Below, piece after piece: positions 35,302 to 44,325 of a stretch of 64,000 nucleotides of DNA; position 1 is the stretch's first letter, and each line of letters begins with the position of its first letter. Source of the DNA: Brachybacterium muris. Lineage in GTDB: Bacteria; Actinomycetota; Actinomycetes; Actinomycetales; Dermabacteraceae. The notes under the pieces were generated by a model. That model worked only from the letters and a program-made list of their open reading frames with translations. It had not been told where the DNA came from and searched no databases. The stretch is from positions 1-64,000 of the forward strand of contig NZ_JAFBCB010000001.1 of NCBI RefSeq assembly GCF_016907455.1, given 5' to 3'. A program made the position numbers and the translations under genes.

Positions 35302-36182
35302 CCGCGCAGCCCACCCCGACGCGAGTAACCAGCTCTTCACGGATCCCGGGGATCACGAAGTACAGAGTCATCGCGCTCCCCGACTCCGACCGTCTGACGC
35401 AGTTCTTCACACGCCCCGGGGCCGACATGTTCGAGGTGTTCCCCGCCGTGGACGGCCGCTACGGGATGGGAGTCGAAGGATTCAACTCGCGTCGCGCTTC
35501 GGAGCTCTACGGGCGGGAGACCAGCGCTCCCGAGAAGGCGATCACATTGAGCCATCTCGGCGTCATGCGCGAGTTCGCTCAAGAGCAAGGATCGGACGAC
35601 GACTTCTTGGTTGTCGCCGAGGACGATGCCCAGCTCGGGGATGACTTCGAAGAGATCCTGAGCCGGCTGATGGAGACGAGCCGTGGCCTGGGGATCGTGG
35701 TCCTCGCTCATCCGCAAGGCATCGCAGGCAGCCGCCAGGCCGTGGAGACGAACGGTTGGAAGCTGTTCCTCTCGCCTCTCGCAACACGCCTTCGCAGCTC
35801 GAGCGGCCGGACCTACCGCCGCGGCCACTACTCCGGTGTGCTCTGGGGTGCCGTGCTGTACGTCGTCCGTCGCGATGCGGCACGACGATACGCCCAGATG
35901 GCGGACTCGACCGGAGGGCCAGCGTGGCTCGCAGATGACTGGTGGCGGATCTCCCAGTACGCACACGTGGACGTGCAGGTCCTGCTACCGAACCTGGCGT
36001 ACTGGACGGCGGAGTCGACGTTTCGCGGCGTCTCAGCCGAGCGCGACGAGGCCCCCAAACTTGGGGCTCGGGTACGTCAGTCTCTCGCCCTGCGCACACG
36101 CGTGAAGGTGCTTCGCAACGGCACAGCGGTGGCGCTGAGGGAGATCGCCGATCGCGTGGAGACGGGGGAGTGGTATCGATGA
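35298..36182 (+). CDS. Family 25-like glycosyltransferase
   Basis: A 294-residue protein of the LPS-type glycosyltransferase family 25. It has an early YRVIALP strand, a catalytic-type acidic site VVAEDDA near residue 103 and a second acidic site LADDWW. Such enzymes usually add galactose or similar sugars to oligosaccharide chains. The G+C content and codon choice look somewhat lower than in the neighbouring cytidylyltransferase, which suggests a different origin. The ATG overlaps the small upstream frame by 4 nt. Confidence 0.75.
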   Translation: MTAQPTPTRVTSSSRIPGITKYRVIALPDSDRLTQFFTRPGADMFEVFPAVDGRYGMGVEGFNSRRASELYGRETSAPEKAITLSHLGVMREFAQEQGSDDDFLVVAEDDAQLGDDFEEILSRLMETSRGLGIVVLAHPQGIAGSRQAVETNGWKLFLSPLATRLRSSSGRTYRRGHYSGVLWGAVLYVVRRDAARRYAQMADSTGGPAWLADDWWRISQYAHVDVQVLLPNLAYWTAESTFRGVSAERDEAPKLGARVRQSLALRTRVKVLRNGTAVALREIADRVETGEWYR

Positions 36183-36886
36183 CCGCCCTGGTCGTGATTC
36201 CCGCGCGGGGCGGCTCCAAGGGCATCCCGCGCAAGAACCTGCTGAGCGTGGGCGGGCGGCCGCTGATCGCCTGGACGATCGCGCAGGCCCTCGAGGCGCA
36301 GCAGGACGATGACGTGATCGTCGCCGTCTCCACGGAGGACGCGGAGATCGCGGAGGTCGCCGCCGCGCACGGCGCGCGCGTGATCCAGCGCCCCGCCGAG
36401 CTCGCGACCGACGACGCCCCCACCGAGCCGACGGTCCTGCACGCCATGGACGTGGTCGAGGCCGAGGGCACGGCGCTGGACGCCGTGGTGCTGCTGCAGG
36501 CCACCTCACCCGTGCGCCGCCCGGACACGATCCGCCGGGCGCTCGCCATGTTCCGCGAGAAGGGCGTCGATGCGCTGGTGGGCGTGGTGCCGGAGTCGCC
36601 GTTCTTCTGGCGCCTTCCGGAAACGCCCGGGCAGAGCGCCCGCGCCGCCTACGACGTGGACGCCCGACCCCGCCGCCAGGAGCTGACCGCGCAGCAGATG
36701 CACTACTTCGAGAACGGCAGCCTCTACGTCACGGCGCCGCACATCTACCGCACCAAGAACAACCGCATCGGCGGGCGCACGGACCTGTTCGTGCTGGACG
36801 AGGTGGAGGGCGTGGACATCGACACCCTCACCGACGTGGCCGCCGCCGAGAGCATGCTCGCCCGCCTCGGATGGAGGACCTCGTGA
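36179..36886 (+). CDS. neuA: Acylneuraminate (nonulosonate) cytidylyltransferase, intact copy
   Basis: A 235-residue CMP-sugar synthetase. The opening VVIPARGGSKGIPRKN is the CTP-binding signature; VAVSTEDAEI, LLQATSPVR and the FFENGS-like HYFENGSLYVT motif follow. The late DEVEGVDIDT segment carries the metal-binding acids. It activates sialic acid, legionaminic acid or a relative for transfer. The short C-terminal side and the PtmB-like wording favour legionaminate-type substrates, but the sequence alone does not settle this. Its stop overlaps the NeuB-type gene by 4 nt (GTGA). Confidence 0.9.
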   Translation: MTALVVIPARGGSKGIPRKNLLSVGGRPLIAWTIAQALEAQQDDDVIVAVSTEDAEIAEVAAAHGARVIQRPAELATDDAPTEPTVLHAMDVVEAEGTALDAVVLLQATSPVRRPDTIRRALAMFREKGVDALVGVVPESPFFWRLPETPGQSARAAYDVDARPRRQELTAQQMHYFENGSLYVTAPHIYRTKNNRIGGRTDLFVLDEVEGVDIDTLTDVAAAESMLARLGWRTS

Positions 36887-39132
36887 TCCTGGACCGCACC
36901 ACCGCTCCCTACACGGTCGACGTCACCGCGACCGTGCTCGAGGCGCTGCGGCGCATCAGCGCGAACAAGGCCCGGGTCGCGTTCGTCCTGGACGAGCACG
37001 GCGTCGTGCGCGGCACCCTCAGCGACGGCGACATCCGCCGCTGGCTCGTGGAGCACACCGCCCCCGACCTCGCGGCGCCCGCGGTCGAGGCCGCGAACCC
37101 GCGCTTCGTCTCGGTCCCCGAGGGCACCCCGGTCGCTGAGATCACCCCGCTGTTCCGGGACGGCGTGGACCGCATCCCCGTGCTCGACGCGCGCGGCCGC
37201 CTCGTCGCCGTCGCCACCCCCGGCGCGCGCACCCTCACCATCGGCCGCCGCACCGTGGGCGAGGACCATCCCGCCCTGATCATCGGCGAGATAGGCAACA
37301 ACCACCAGGGCGACGTCGAGCTCGCCAAGACCCTCGTGGACCACTGCGTGGCGGCCGGCGTGGACGTGGTGAAGTTCCAGCTGCGCGACATGGCGGCGCT
37401 GTACCGCTCCGGCGGCGCCGCGAGCGCCGGCGAGGACCTCGGCCCGCAGTACACGATGAACCTGCTGGCCAAGTACTCCCTCTCCGTCGAAGACATGTAC
37501 CGCGTGTTCGACCACTGCGCCACGCGCGAGGTCGACGTGATCTGCACGCCCTGGGACCTGCCCTCGGCCGACGCCCTGCAGCGCTACGGCGTGCCTGGCT
37601 ACAAGATTGCCTCCGCCGACCTCACCAACCACGACCTGCTCGCGCATGTCGCCGGCTTCGGCGCGCCGATGATCGTCTCGACCGGCATGAGCACCGAGCA
37701 GGAGATCACCGGCGCCGTCGAGGTGCTGCGCGGCCAGGGCGCCCCGTTCGCGCTGCTGCAGACCCAGTCGACCTATCCCGCGCCCTACAAGGATGTGAAC
37801 CTGCGGTACATGGACCGCCTCACCGAGCTGGGCGACGGCCTGGTGGGCTACTCCGGGCACGAGCGCGGCTGGCACGTGCCGGTCGCGGCTGTGGCCCGCG
37901 GCGCTCACATCATCGAGAAGCATGTCACCGTGGACAAGAACCTCGAAGGCAACGACCACAAGGTCTCCCTGCTGCCCGACGAGCTGGCGCAGATGGTCCG
38001 CCAGATCCGCGACGTCGAGGAGGCGCTGGGCACCGACGGCCCGCGCGCACTCTCCACCGGCGAGCTGATGAACCGCGTGAACCTCGCCAAGTCGCTGGTC
38101 GCCGCCCGCGACCTGTGCTCCGGCGCCGTGGTCACCGCCGCGGACGTGGACGTCAAGAGCCCCGGCCGCGGCCTGCAGCCCAACCAGCGCGAGGCGCTGG
38201 TGGGCACCACCCTGCACCGCGACGTGCCCGCCGGGGACTTCTTCTACTCCGGCGACCTCGCCGGCCGGCCCCGGCAGCGCAGCGGCTACAGCTTCCGCCG
38301 CCCCTGGGGGCTGCCGGTGCGCTTCCACGACTTCCGCGCCCTGCTGGAGGTCTCCGAGCCGGACTTCCTCGAGTTCCACCAGAGCGCGAAGGACATGGAC
38401 CTCGACCTCGGCGAGTTCTTCGCCCCCGGGGAGAAGCTCGAGCAGTTCTTCACCGTGCACGCCCCGGACTTGTACCCGGGCGACTTCCTGATCGACCTGG
38501 CCTCCCCAAACGAGGCGGTCTGTGAGCGGTCGATCCACGAGGTGCAGCGCGTGGTGGACCTGGCCCGCGATCTGCGCGAGCACTTCATCTGCGAGCAGGA
38601 CCCGATCGTGGTGGTCACCATGGGCGGCTTCCTGCCGGACCGGCACGTGCGCCCCGAGGAGCGCCGGCCCATGTACGAGCGGGTGCAGAAGGCCCTGGAG
38701 CAGGTGGACGAGGCCGGTGTGCGGCTCACCGCCCAGACCCTCCCGCCGTTCCCGTGGCTGATGGGCGGCCAGCAGTTCCACAACCTGTTCATGGACCCGG
38801 AGGACACCGCCTGGTTCTGCGAGACCTACGGGCGCCGCCTCACCCTGGACGTGTCCCACACCAAGCTCGCCGCGAACTTCGCCAAGCGCCCCTTCAGCGA
38901 GTACGTGGAGGCGATGGGCCCGCACATCGAGCACCTGCACATCGTGGACGCCGTGGGTGTGGACGGCGAGGGCGTGCAGGTGGGCGAGGGCGAGGTGGAC
39001 TTCCGTGACCTCGCCGAGCGCCTGGACCGCCTGGCACCGAACGCCCCGTTCATCCCGGAGATCTGGCAGGGCCACGTCAACAACGGAGAGGGCTTCTTCG
39101 TGGCCCTGGATCGGCTGCAGGAATGGTTCTGA
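36883..39132 (+). CDS. neuB: CBS-NeuB-SAF-TIM barrel fusion, nonulosonate synthase
   Basis: A 749-residue fusion. A CBS pair covers about 10-112. A NeuB-type synthase barrel (about 130-400) has GEIGNNHQGD (135-144), VDVVKFQ, GYKIAS, STGMST and IIEKH. It condenses an N-acetylated hexosamine with phosphoenolpyruvate. A SAF antifreeze-like domain follows (about 400-450). The C-terminal 285 residues form a second TIM barrel of the AP-endonuclease-2/xylose-isomerase superfamily (FLEFHQSAKD, LTLDVSHTKLA, HLHIVDAVGVDGEG). The GTG at 36883 is preferred over the ATG at 36871 because GGAGG and a 4-nt overlap precede it. The C-terminal barrel might be an epimerase or isomerase. Confidence 0.85.
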   Translation: MILDRTTAPYTVDVTATVLEALRRISANKARVAFVLDEHGVVRGTLSDGDIRRWLVEHTAPDLAAPAVEAANPRFVSVPEGTPVAEITPLFRDGVDRIPVLDARGRLVAVATPGARTLTIGRRTVGEDHPALIIGEIGNNHQGDVELAKTLVDHCVAAGVDVVKFQLRDMAALYRSGGAASAGEDLGPQYTMNLLAKYSLSVEDMYRVFDHCATREVDVICTPWDLPSADALQRYGVPGYKIASADLTNHDLLAHVAGFGAPMIVSTGMSTEQEITGAVEVLRGQGAPFALLQTQSTYPAPYKDVNLRYMDRLTELGDGLVGYSGHERGWHVPVAAVARGAHIIEKHVTVDKNLEGNDHKVSLLPDELAQMVRQIRDVEEALGTDGPRALSTGELMNRVNLAKSLVAARDLCSGAVVTAADVDVKSPGRGLQPNQREALVGTTLHRDVPAGDFFYSGDLAGRPRQRSGYSFRRPWGLPVRFHDFRALLEVSEPDFLEFHQSAKDMDLDLGEFFAPGEKLEQFFTVHAPDLYPGDFLIDLASPNEAVCERSIHEVQRVVDLARDLREHFICEQDPIVVVTMGGFLPDRHVRPEERRPMYERVQKALEQVDEAGVRLTAQTLPPFPWLMGGQQFHNLFMDPEDTAWFCETYGRRLTLDVSHTKLAANFAKRPFSEYVEAMGPHIEHLHIVDAVGVDGEGVQVGEGEVDFRDLAERLDRLAPNAPFIPEIWQGHVNNGEGFFVALDRLQEWF

Positions 39133-40226
39133 GCGGAGGGCTCGTCGAGGAGGCGCTCGCGCTGTGGTGCGTGCCCGTCGCCGACCTCGGCGGCGTGGCC
39201 CGCCATGTGCTCGACGCCGCCCGTGCCGGGATCCCCGGCTGGCGGCTCGTGGTGCTGTGCCCCGTGGGGCCGCTCGCCGAGGCACTGCGCGCTCAGGGCA
39301 CGCCCGTGGTGACCGGGCCGGTCTCCCCGGCCGACGGCACCGCCGTCGCGGTGCGCGCCATCCGCCGCACCCTGCAGCGCCTGCGCCCCGACATGCTGCA
39401 CACCCATCTCGCCTTCGCGGACCTCGCCGGGGTCGCGGCGGTGACCGGGCTGCGCGCCGGCCGCGGGGAGCGGATCCGTCTAATCTCGACCGAGCACGGG
39501 ATCTCCGGGGTCCGCGGCTACTACCAGTCCGGCGACCTGCAGGCCCGGGTGAAAGCCGGTGCGCATCGCGCCCGCCTGCTGCGCACCGACCGGGTGATCG
39601 CCGTCAGCGACTCCACCGCCGCGCAGGTCGCGGCGCAGTGGGGGAGCGGGCAGAAGCTCACTGTGATCCGCAACGGCGTCGACGCCCCGCAGCCCACCCC
39701 GCAGCCCCGCGCGGCCCTGCGCGTGCTGTCCCTCGCGCGCCTCGCCCCGGAGAAGAACATCGACCAGCTGATGCAGGCCTTCGCCCACGTCGCCCGCGAG
39801 CACCCCGAGGCCCGACTCACGATCGCAGGCCGCGGAACGGAGGAGGGCGCGCTGCGCACCCTCGCCTACTCCCTCCACCTCGAGGACCGGATCGACTTCC
39901 CCGGCCATGTGGATGCGGGCGAGGCACTGCGAGCCCACGACGTGGTCGTCCAGCTCTCCGCCTGGGAAAACCTCTCGTACACGCTCCTGGACGCCGCCGC
40001 CCACCGCCTCGGCGTGGTCGCGACCGACGTGGGCGGGAACGGAGAGATCCTGCCGGGGCGGTGCCTGGTCACGGCAGACGAGGCGCGCTTGCCGGAGTCC
40101 GTGGCCGCGCGGATCGTCGAGCAGGGGCTCGACCTCGCGGCGCGGCCCGTATCTGCGGAGCACGGGCTCACCGTCGCGGAGATGACCGCGGCGATCGCGG
40201 ACGTGTACCGGGAGGTGGCCGCATGA
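39123..40226 (+). CDS. Family 4 glycosyltransferase
   Basis: A 367-residue GT-B enzyme. The N-terminal half has the DLGGVARHVL loop and the H-T-H-L-A-F motif, followed by I-S-T-E-H-G. The nucleotide-binding half has VLSLARLAPEKNIDQLM, a typical second-domain strand. The acidic E-x7-E motif is only partly kept (AWENLSYTLLDAAAHRLG), which is a modest weakness. Its ATG overlaps the NeuB gene by 10 nt. It lacks a membrane segment and should act on a lipid-linked glycan at the inner face of the membrane. Confidence 0.85.
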   Translation: MVLSGGLVEEALALWCVPVADLGGVARHVLDAARAGIPGWRLVVLCPVGPLAEALRAQGTPVVTGPVSPADGTAVAVRAIRRTLQRLRPDMLHTHLAFADLAGVAAVTGLRAGRGERIRLISTEHGISGVRGYYQSGDLQARVKAGAHRARLLRTDRVIAVSDSTAAQVAAQWGSGQKLTVIRNGVDAPQPTPQPRAALRVLSLARLAPEKNIDQLMQAFAHVAREHPEARLTIAGRGTEEGALRTLAYSLHLEDRIDFPGHVDAGEALRAHDVVVQLSAWENLSYTLLDAAAHRLGVVATDVGGNGEILPGRCLVTADEARLPESVAARIVEQGLDLAARPVSAEHGLTVAEMTAAIADVYREVAA

Positions 40227-41455
40227 GCCACCGCACCGCCGCACGGGAGGCGACGATCGACCGCACCGCCACCGCGATCGGCTCCCGACTGCGCACCGAG
40301 ACCTCGGGTGTGCTGTCTGCGGTCGGGAAACTGCGCATCCCGGAGTTCGTGCTGTTCTTCGGCCTGATCTTCGAGGGATCGATGTTCGGCTTGCCGATCC
40401 CGCTCAACCAGGTAGTGATGGTCGGGATCATCCTGCTCGCGATCAGCCGTCGGCCGCAGGTGGAGCTCGGCCGGCTGCAGATGCTGGTGCCGCTGCTGGT
40501 GATCGGCTTGTTCTACATCGGGTTGATCTCGATGTTCGCGGATCCCTCTGAGTTCGCGTTCGACTGGAAGCGACGGCTGATCAGGCTGGCTCTGACGGCG
40601 GTACTGCTCACGGTCCTCGCCTCGGGCCGCATCGACTTCCGCTCCGGTCTGGCAGGTCTCGGCGTGGGGATGCTGTTCAACGCATTCGCGTTCTACAGCG
40701 GGTTCGCGCCGGACAACTACGGGGGATACCTCTCGGGCTTCTTCGAGGACAAGAACGTGGCGGGCATGGCCTATGTCGTCTTCGGGGTGCTGATGCTCGC
40801 TGTGGTGGAGCGTCGCTGGGCGAGGGTGCTGCTGGTCCTCCTCATCGGAGTCCTCGTCTGGGAGACGGGCTCTCGCACGTCGATCGCCGCTCTCGCGGCG
40901 GGGGTGGGATGGATCGTCCTGGCGCCGAAGCTGTCGGTCCTCGGGCGGTGGCTGCTGGGGATCGTGATCGTGATCGGCGTGTCCCAGGTCGCGGAAGATT
41001 ACTCCCAGATCGGGGTCTTCTCGGATCGAGAGGGATCGGATCTGCTGCGCAGTCGGATCGACGCGGCCTCCGAGGTCAAGGTGCACGACGCCGGCTTCTT
41101 CGGCTCGGGACTCGGCGAAGCCTACGTGGTGTTCGACGATGACCCGGGTAAGGTCTGGCTGTTCCACAACTCGTACTGGACGGCACTGGTCGAGGGCGGG
41201 TGGCCGTGGCTGCTCATCGTTCTCGGAGTGACCGTGGTGTTCGCTCTGCGCCCGTTCACTCGCGAGCTGAGCCGTCAGGAGATCGTCGCCCAGGCAGCGA
41301 CCGTGACCACGCTGATCTGCGCCTGGCGCCTCGGCGAGGTGCTGTTCACCCTCCAGTGGGCCCTCGTCATCGCCATCGCTCTGTACACCCATGCGCGTGC
41401 GCGGGACAGATCGATGGCGGGCGAGCCCTCGGCGGACGAGGTGGGAGCTCGGTGA
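40223..41455 (+). CDS. O-antigen polymerase/ligase-like membrane protein (Wzy)
   Basis: A 410-residue membrane protein with about ten to eleven hydrophobic helices. A long extracytoplasmic loop precedes WLFHNSYWTALVEGG, the signature of the Wzy_C/WaaL family. The GFFEDKNVAGMAYV segment is the other conserved region. It most likely polymerises the undecaprenyl-linked repeat unit on the outer face. ATG 40223 overlaps the upstream stop by 4 nt. It is the only polymerase candidate in the window. Confidence 0.85.
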   Translation: MSHRTAAREATIDRTATAIGSRLRTETSGVLSAVGKLRIPEFVLFFGLIFEGSMFGLPIPLNQVVMVGIILLAISRRPQVELGRLQMLVPLLVIGLFYIGLISMFADPSEFAFDWKRRLIRLALTAVLLTVLASGRIDFRSGLAGLGVGMLFNAFAFYSGFAPDNYGGYLSGFFEDKNVAGMAYVVFGVLMLAVVERRWARVLLVLLIGVLVWETGSRTSIAALAAGVGWIVLAPKLSVLGRWLLGIVIVIGVSQVAEDYSQIGVFSDREGSDLLRSRIDAASEVKVHDAGFFGSGLGEAYVVFDDDPGKVWLFHNSYWTALVEGGWPWLLIVLGVTVVFALRPFTRELSRQEIVAQAATVTTLICAWRLGEVLFTLQWALVIAIALYTHARARDRSMAGEPSADEVGAR

Positions 41456-42525
41456 GCTTTCCTACGATCGCGATCGCCACGAACAACGGCGACATGGGCG
41501 GTGGCGAGGTCATGCTGCTCAACATCGCGACAGCGCTGCGGTCGATGGACATCGACGTGACGGTGCTGGCGCCGACCGCGCCAGGAGAGCTGCTCGACGA
41601 GGCACGAATGCGCGGCTTCGACGTGGTGCCGTTGAAAGCATCAACCCGACTCGGGTACATGCGCGCGCTCGCCGCTTGGCGGCTGCGGAACCTCACGGTC
41701 CCGCTGTGGTGCAACGGGCTGGTGCCGACCGCCGCGACGATCGGGATGGGGCCGAGGATCGCCCACTTGCACATCCTCCCCACCGGACTGAACGCGGTCG
41801 CAGCCCGGATCGGTCGCTTCGGCGCTGCACGGGTCCTGGTCCCCTCGCGCTTCATGGCCTCCCGGATCCCCGGCACTCAGGTGCTGGAGAACTGGACCGA
41901 AGACATCGCCTTCCTGGACAGAGAGCTTCGACCTGAAGGGCTGCTCCGCGTGGGGTTCCTCGGCCGCCTCACGAAGGACAAGGGCGTGCACGTGCTCGCT
42001 CGCGCGATGGCCGAGGTGATCGCACGGTCGGAGTGCGAGGTGCGTCTGGTCCTCGCCGGCGAGAACAGGTTCGGGGACTCAGAAGACGATCGAGAGATCC
42101 AGGCCACCCTCGAGCCCCTCACGGGAGCCGTGGACCTTCTTGGCTGGGTGCGCCGGGAAGAGTTCTTCGACCAGGTGGACCTGGCAGTGTTCCCCTCCGT
42201 GTGGGAGGAGCCGTTCGGGCTCGTTGCTGCTGAGGCGATGGCGCGAGGGGTGCCGTTCGTGATCTCGGATGCCGGCGCACTTCCTGAAGTGGCGGGTGAG
42301 CACTTCCCGTGGATTGCTCAACGAGGTAACTCTGCAGACCTTGCCGAGATCATCCGCGGGGCACTCGCTTCTCTGGACGCGTCCGGGCGAACTCTCGAGA
42401 ACAGCCGCGCACGCTGGGAGACGTGCTACTCCCCGCGGGCCGGATCCCGCAGAGTTGCCGAGCTCCTCGGGTCGATGAAAGGACGGTTCGACGTAACGAC
42501 TGCAGGAAGAGGACGAAATGCGTGA
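41452..42525 (+). CDS. Family 4 glycosyltransferase
   Basis: A 357-residue GT-B enzyme with a glycine-rich N-terminal loop (NNGDMGGGEVMLL). It has a linker carrying E-N-W-T-E and a nucleotide-sugar domain that begins VGFLGRLTKDKGVHVLA. The E-x7-E motif is complete (EEPFGLVAAE). It starts with GTG, overlapping the polymerase by 4 nt. The donor sugar is not predictable. Base composition is lower in G+C here than in the NeuA/NeuB genes. Confidence 0.9.
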   Translation: MSFPTIAIATNNGDMGGGEVMLLNIATALRSMDIDVTVLAPTAPGELLDEARMRGFDVVPLKASTRLGYMRALAAWRLRNLTVPLWCNGLVPTAATIGMGPRIAHLHILPTGLNAVAARIGRFGAARVLVPSRFMASRIPGTQVLENWTEDIAFLDRELRPEGLLRVGFLGRLTKDKGVHVLARAMAEVIARSECEVRLVLAGENRFGDSEDDREIQATLEPLTGAVDLLGWVRREEFFDQVDLAVFPSVWEEPFGLVAAEAMARGVPFVISDAGALPEVAGEHFPWIAQRGNSADLAEIIRGALASLDASGRTLENSRARWETCYSPRAGSRRVAELLGSMKGRFDVTTAGRGRNA

Positions 42526-43369
42526 CCAGAGAGTTTGTCTGGTCTCAGGAGGCGATGAGGTTCGGCTCCGCTCCTATGTGAACCACCAGATCTACGCCCA
42601 GGAGCATGGGCTGGACTACCGCTTGGAGATCGGTCTAGGCGAGGGGGTGACGAACAAGTTCTTCTACAAGACGACGATCCTCCGCAGGATCCTGCCCAGA
42701 TATGACTGGATCGCATGGATTGATGATGATGCGTTCTTCACCGACTTCACCCGGAACACGATCGCCGAGCTGGTCGATGCTGCCGAGTCCGAGGGCAAGT
42801 TCCTCGTCATCGCGGAAGGACCGGAGGAACCTAACGGCTTCTGGTCTCGCATCAACACCGGAGTCATCCTCCTGAAGAACGACAGCCGAGGCGAGCAACT
42901 GCTGGACCGCATGTGGAACGCGGACCTCGGCGCTGTCAGGGACTGGTGGGATGACACGCGGGATGGCGTCTTCACCGGCGGCGATCAGGACCAGATGTGG
43001 TGGGTGCTGCAGGAGACCGGCCTCATCTCGGAGACGACGATAGTCGGACACCGCGAGCTGAACTCGCGGGGCCATTTCTACGAAAACTCGTTGGACGAGG
43101 CTGCGGTCATGCACTTCTGCGGGCATCGGGACAAGCCGCTCGGAATCGCAAGGTTTGCTGAACGATTCCACGTTGGGCATGAGCTCGTGCCCGAGGAACT
43201 GCTGGACAAGTACAGCGTCACCGTCAGGTCGCCGATGAGTAGGACGGAGCGGTCCGTGAGGGCGTTGCGCCAGGAAGCGATCGGTCGGGCCAAGCCGTAT
43301 CTGAAGCCGATGGTCGTCCGCTGGCGTGAATATTCACGAGCGAGAGCGGGAAAGGGCGGGGTACGGTGA
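42518..43369 (+). CDS. Family 34-like glycosyltransferase (galactosyl/mannosyl type)
   Basis: A 283-residue GT-A protein of the GMA12/MNN10 type. The core has WIAWIDDDAFF, with the metal-binding Asp69-Asp71 cluster. The NTGVILLKN and GDQDQMWW motifs and the late MHFCG motif, which places a His near the UDP-sugar, follow in the order seen in that family. The family is commonest in eukaryotes but also occurs in bacterial capsule loci. The ATG overlaps the upstream stop by 8 nt. Confidence 0.8.
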   Translation: MRDQRVCLVSGGDEVRLRSYVNHQIYAQEHGLDYRLEIGLGEGVTNKFFYKTTILRRILPRYDWIAWIDDDAFFTDFTRNTIAELVDAAESEGKFLVIAEGPEEPNGFWSRINTGVILLKNDSRGEQLLDRMWNADLGAVRDWWDDTRDGVFTGGDQDQMWWVLQETGLISETTIVGHRELNSRGHFYENSLDEAAVMHFCGHRDKPLGIARFAERFHVGHELVPEELLDKYSVTVRSPMSRTERSVRALRQEAIGRAKPYLKPMVVRWREYSRARAGKGGVR

Positions 43370-44325
43370 CGAGGAAGCGAGAGGTCGATGCGACCGTCAT
43401 CGTCCCGTCGTACCGAGGAGTGGATCGGCTGCCGCTGCTGCTGGACAGCCTGGCCGCCCAGAAGAGCGGTACGCCTCCCTTCGAGGTCATCGTCGTCGTG
43501 GACGGTGTCGATGACGGCTCGGTGGCGCTTCTCGAGAACGAGTCGAGGCTCGACCTGCGCAGCATCGTCTTCCCGGAGAATCGCGGGCGCGTCGGCGCGC
43601 TGAATGCAGGTTTCGAGGCAGCTCGCGGTGACGTGCTGATCCGCTGTGATGACGACCTCGTTGTCCCACCCGACTATGTCGCCGTGCACGTCGAGGCGCA
43701 CACCTCGAGCGGGACCGTCGGTGTCGTCGGCCCGACCCGGGACATCCATGTCCCCAGCCGATACGCACGCGCTTACGGCGAGGACGCGGCGAGTAGGTCT
43801 TTCGCCCACGTACTCAGCCGGCCGTCGGCCGAGAGGTGGCGACTCTGGGCCGCGAGCTGCTCGGTCACCCGGGAGACCTGGGAGTCGATCGGGATCTACG
43901 ACGACAGGTACAAGGGCTACGGCTGGGAGGACGTCGACTACGGCTACAGGCTCCACGCTGCGGGCCTTCCGATCGAGGTGGTGGAGGCCGCGACGGCAGA
44001 GCACCACGGGCCGGCCCGCACAGCCCGTGTCCGCGCGGTGAAGGCATTCGAAGCAGGAGGGGCACGTGCGACCTTCCGAAGGCTGCACCCGGAGGCTCCG
44101 ATCGGGTCACCAGCAGCCGGAGACGGGCTCTGGGGGGCGGCGGTTCGTCTCACCGCGTCGTCCATGCAGTGCAGGCGAGCGGTGGAGCGACGAGCTGGGT
44201 GGGTGGACCGAATGCTCCCCCTTGTCCCGACTCCCGTGGGTCGAAAGCTCGTCGCACTCGCCGTCGAGGGAGCCGGCCTGGCAGGGGCGAAGCGCTCCGA
44301 CGACGATGGGGGAAGACCCCGATGA
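43366..44325 (+). CDS. Family 2 glycosyltransferase
   Basis: A 319-residue GT-A enzyme. It has a TVIVPSYRG start strand, the VVVDGVDDGS segment, and RCDDD as the D-x-D site. The GWEDVDYGYRLHAAG signature places the catalytic base on the final loop. The C-terminal 60 residues are a basic extension. It starts with GTG, overlapping the upstream stop by 4 nt. Its low-complexity Gly/Ser/Asp C-terminus is unremarkable. Confidence 0.9.
   Translation: MTRKREVDATVIVPSYRGVDRLPLLLDSLAAQKSGTPPFEVIVVVDGVDDGSVALLENESRLDLRSIVFPENRGRVGALNAGFEAARGDVLIRCDDDLVVPPDYVAVHVEAHTSSGTVGVVGPTRDIHVPSRYARAYGEDAASRSFAHVLSRPSAERWRLWAASCSVTRETWESIGIYDDRYKGYGWEDVDYGYRLHAAGLPIEVVEAATAEHHGPARTARVRAVKAFEAGGARATFRRLHPEAPIGSPAAGDGLWGAAVRLTASSMQCRRAVERRAGWVDRMLPLVPTPVGRKLVALAVEGAGLAGAKRSDDDGGRPR

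Noticed and set aside
36745..39285. An 846-codon reverse-strand frame
   Set aside because: It is antisense to the NeuB fusion, which has clear domain motifs. The frame has low-information composition only.
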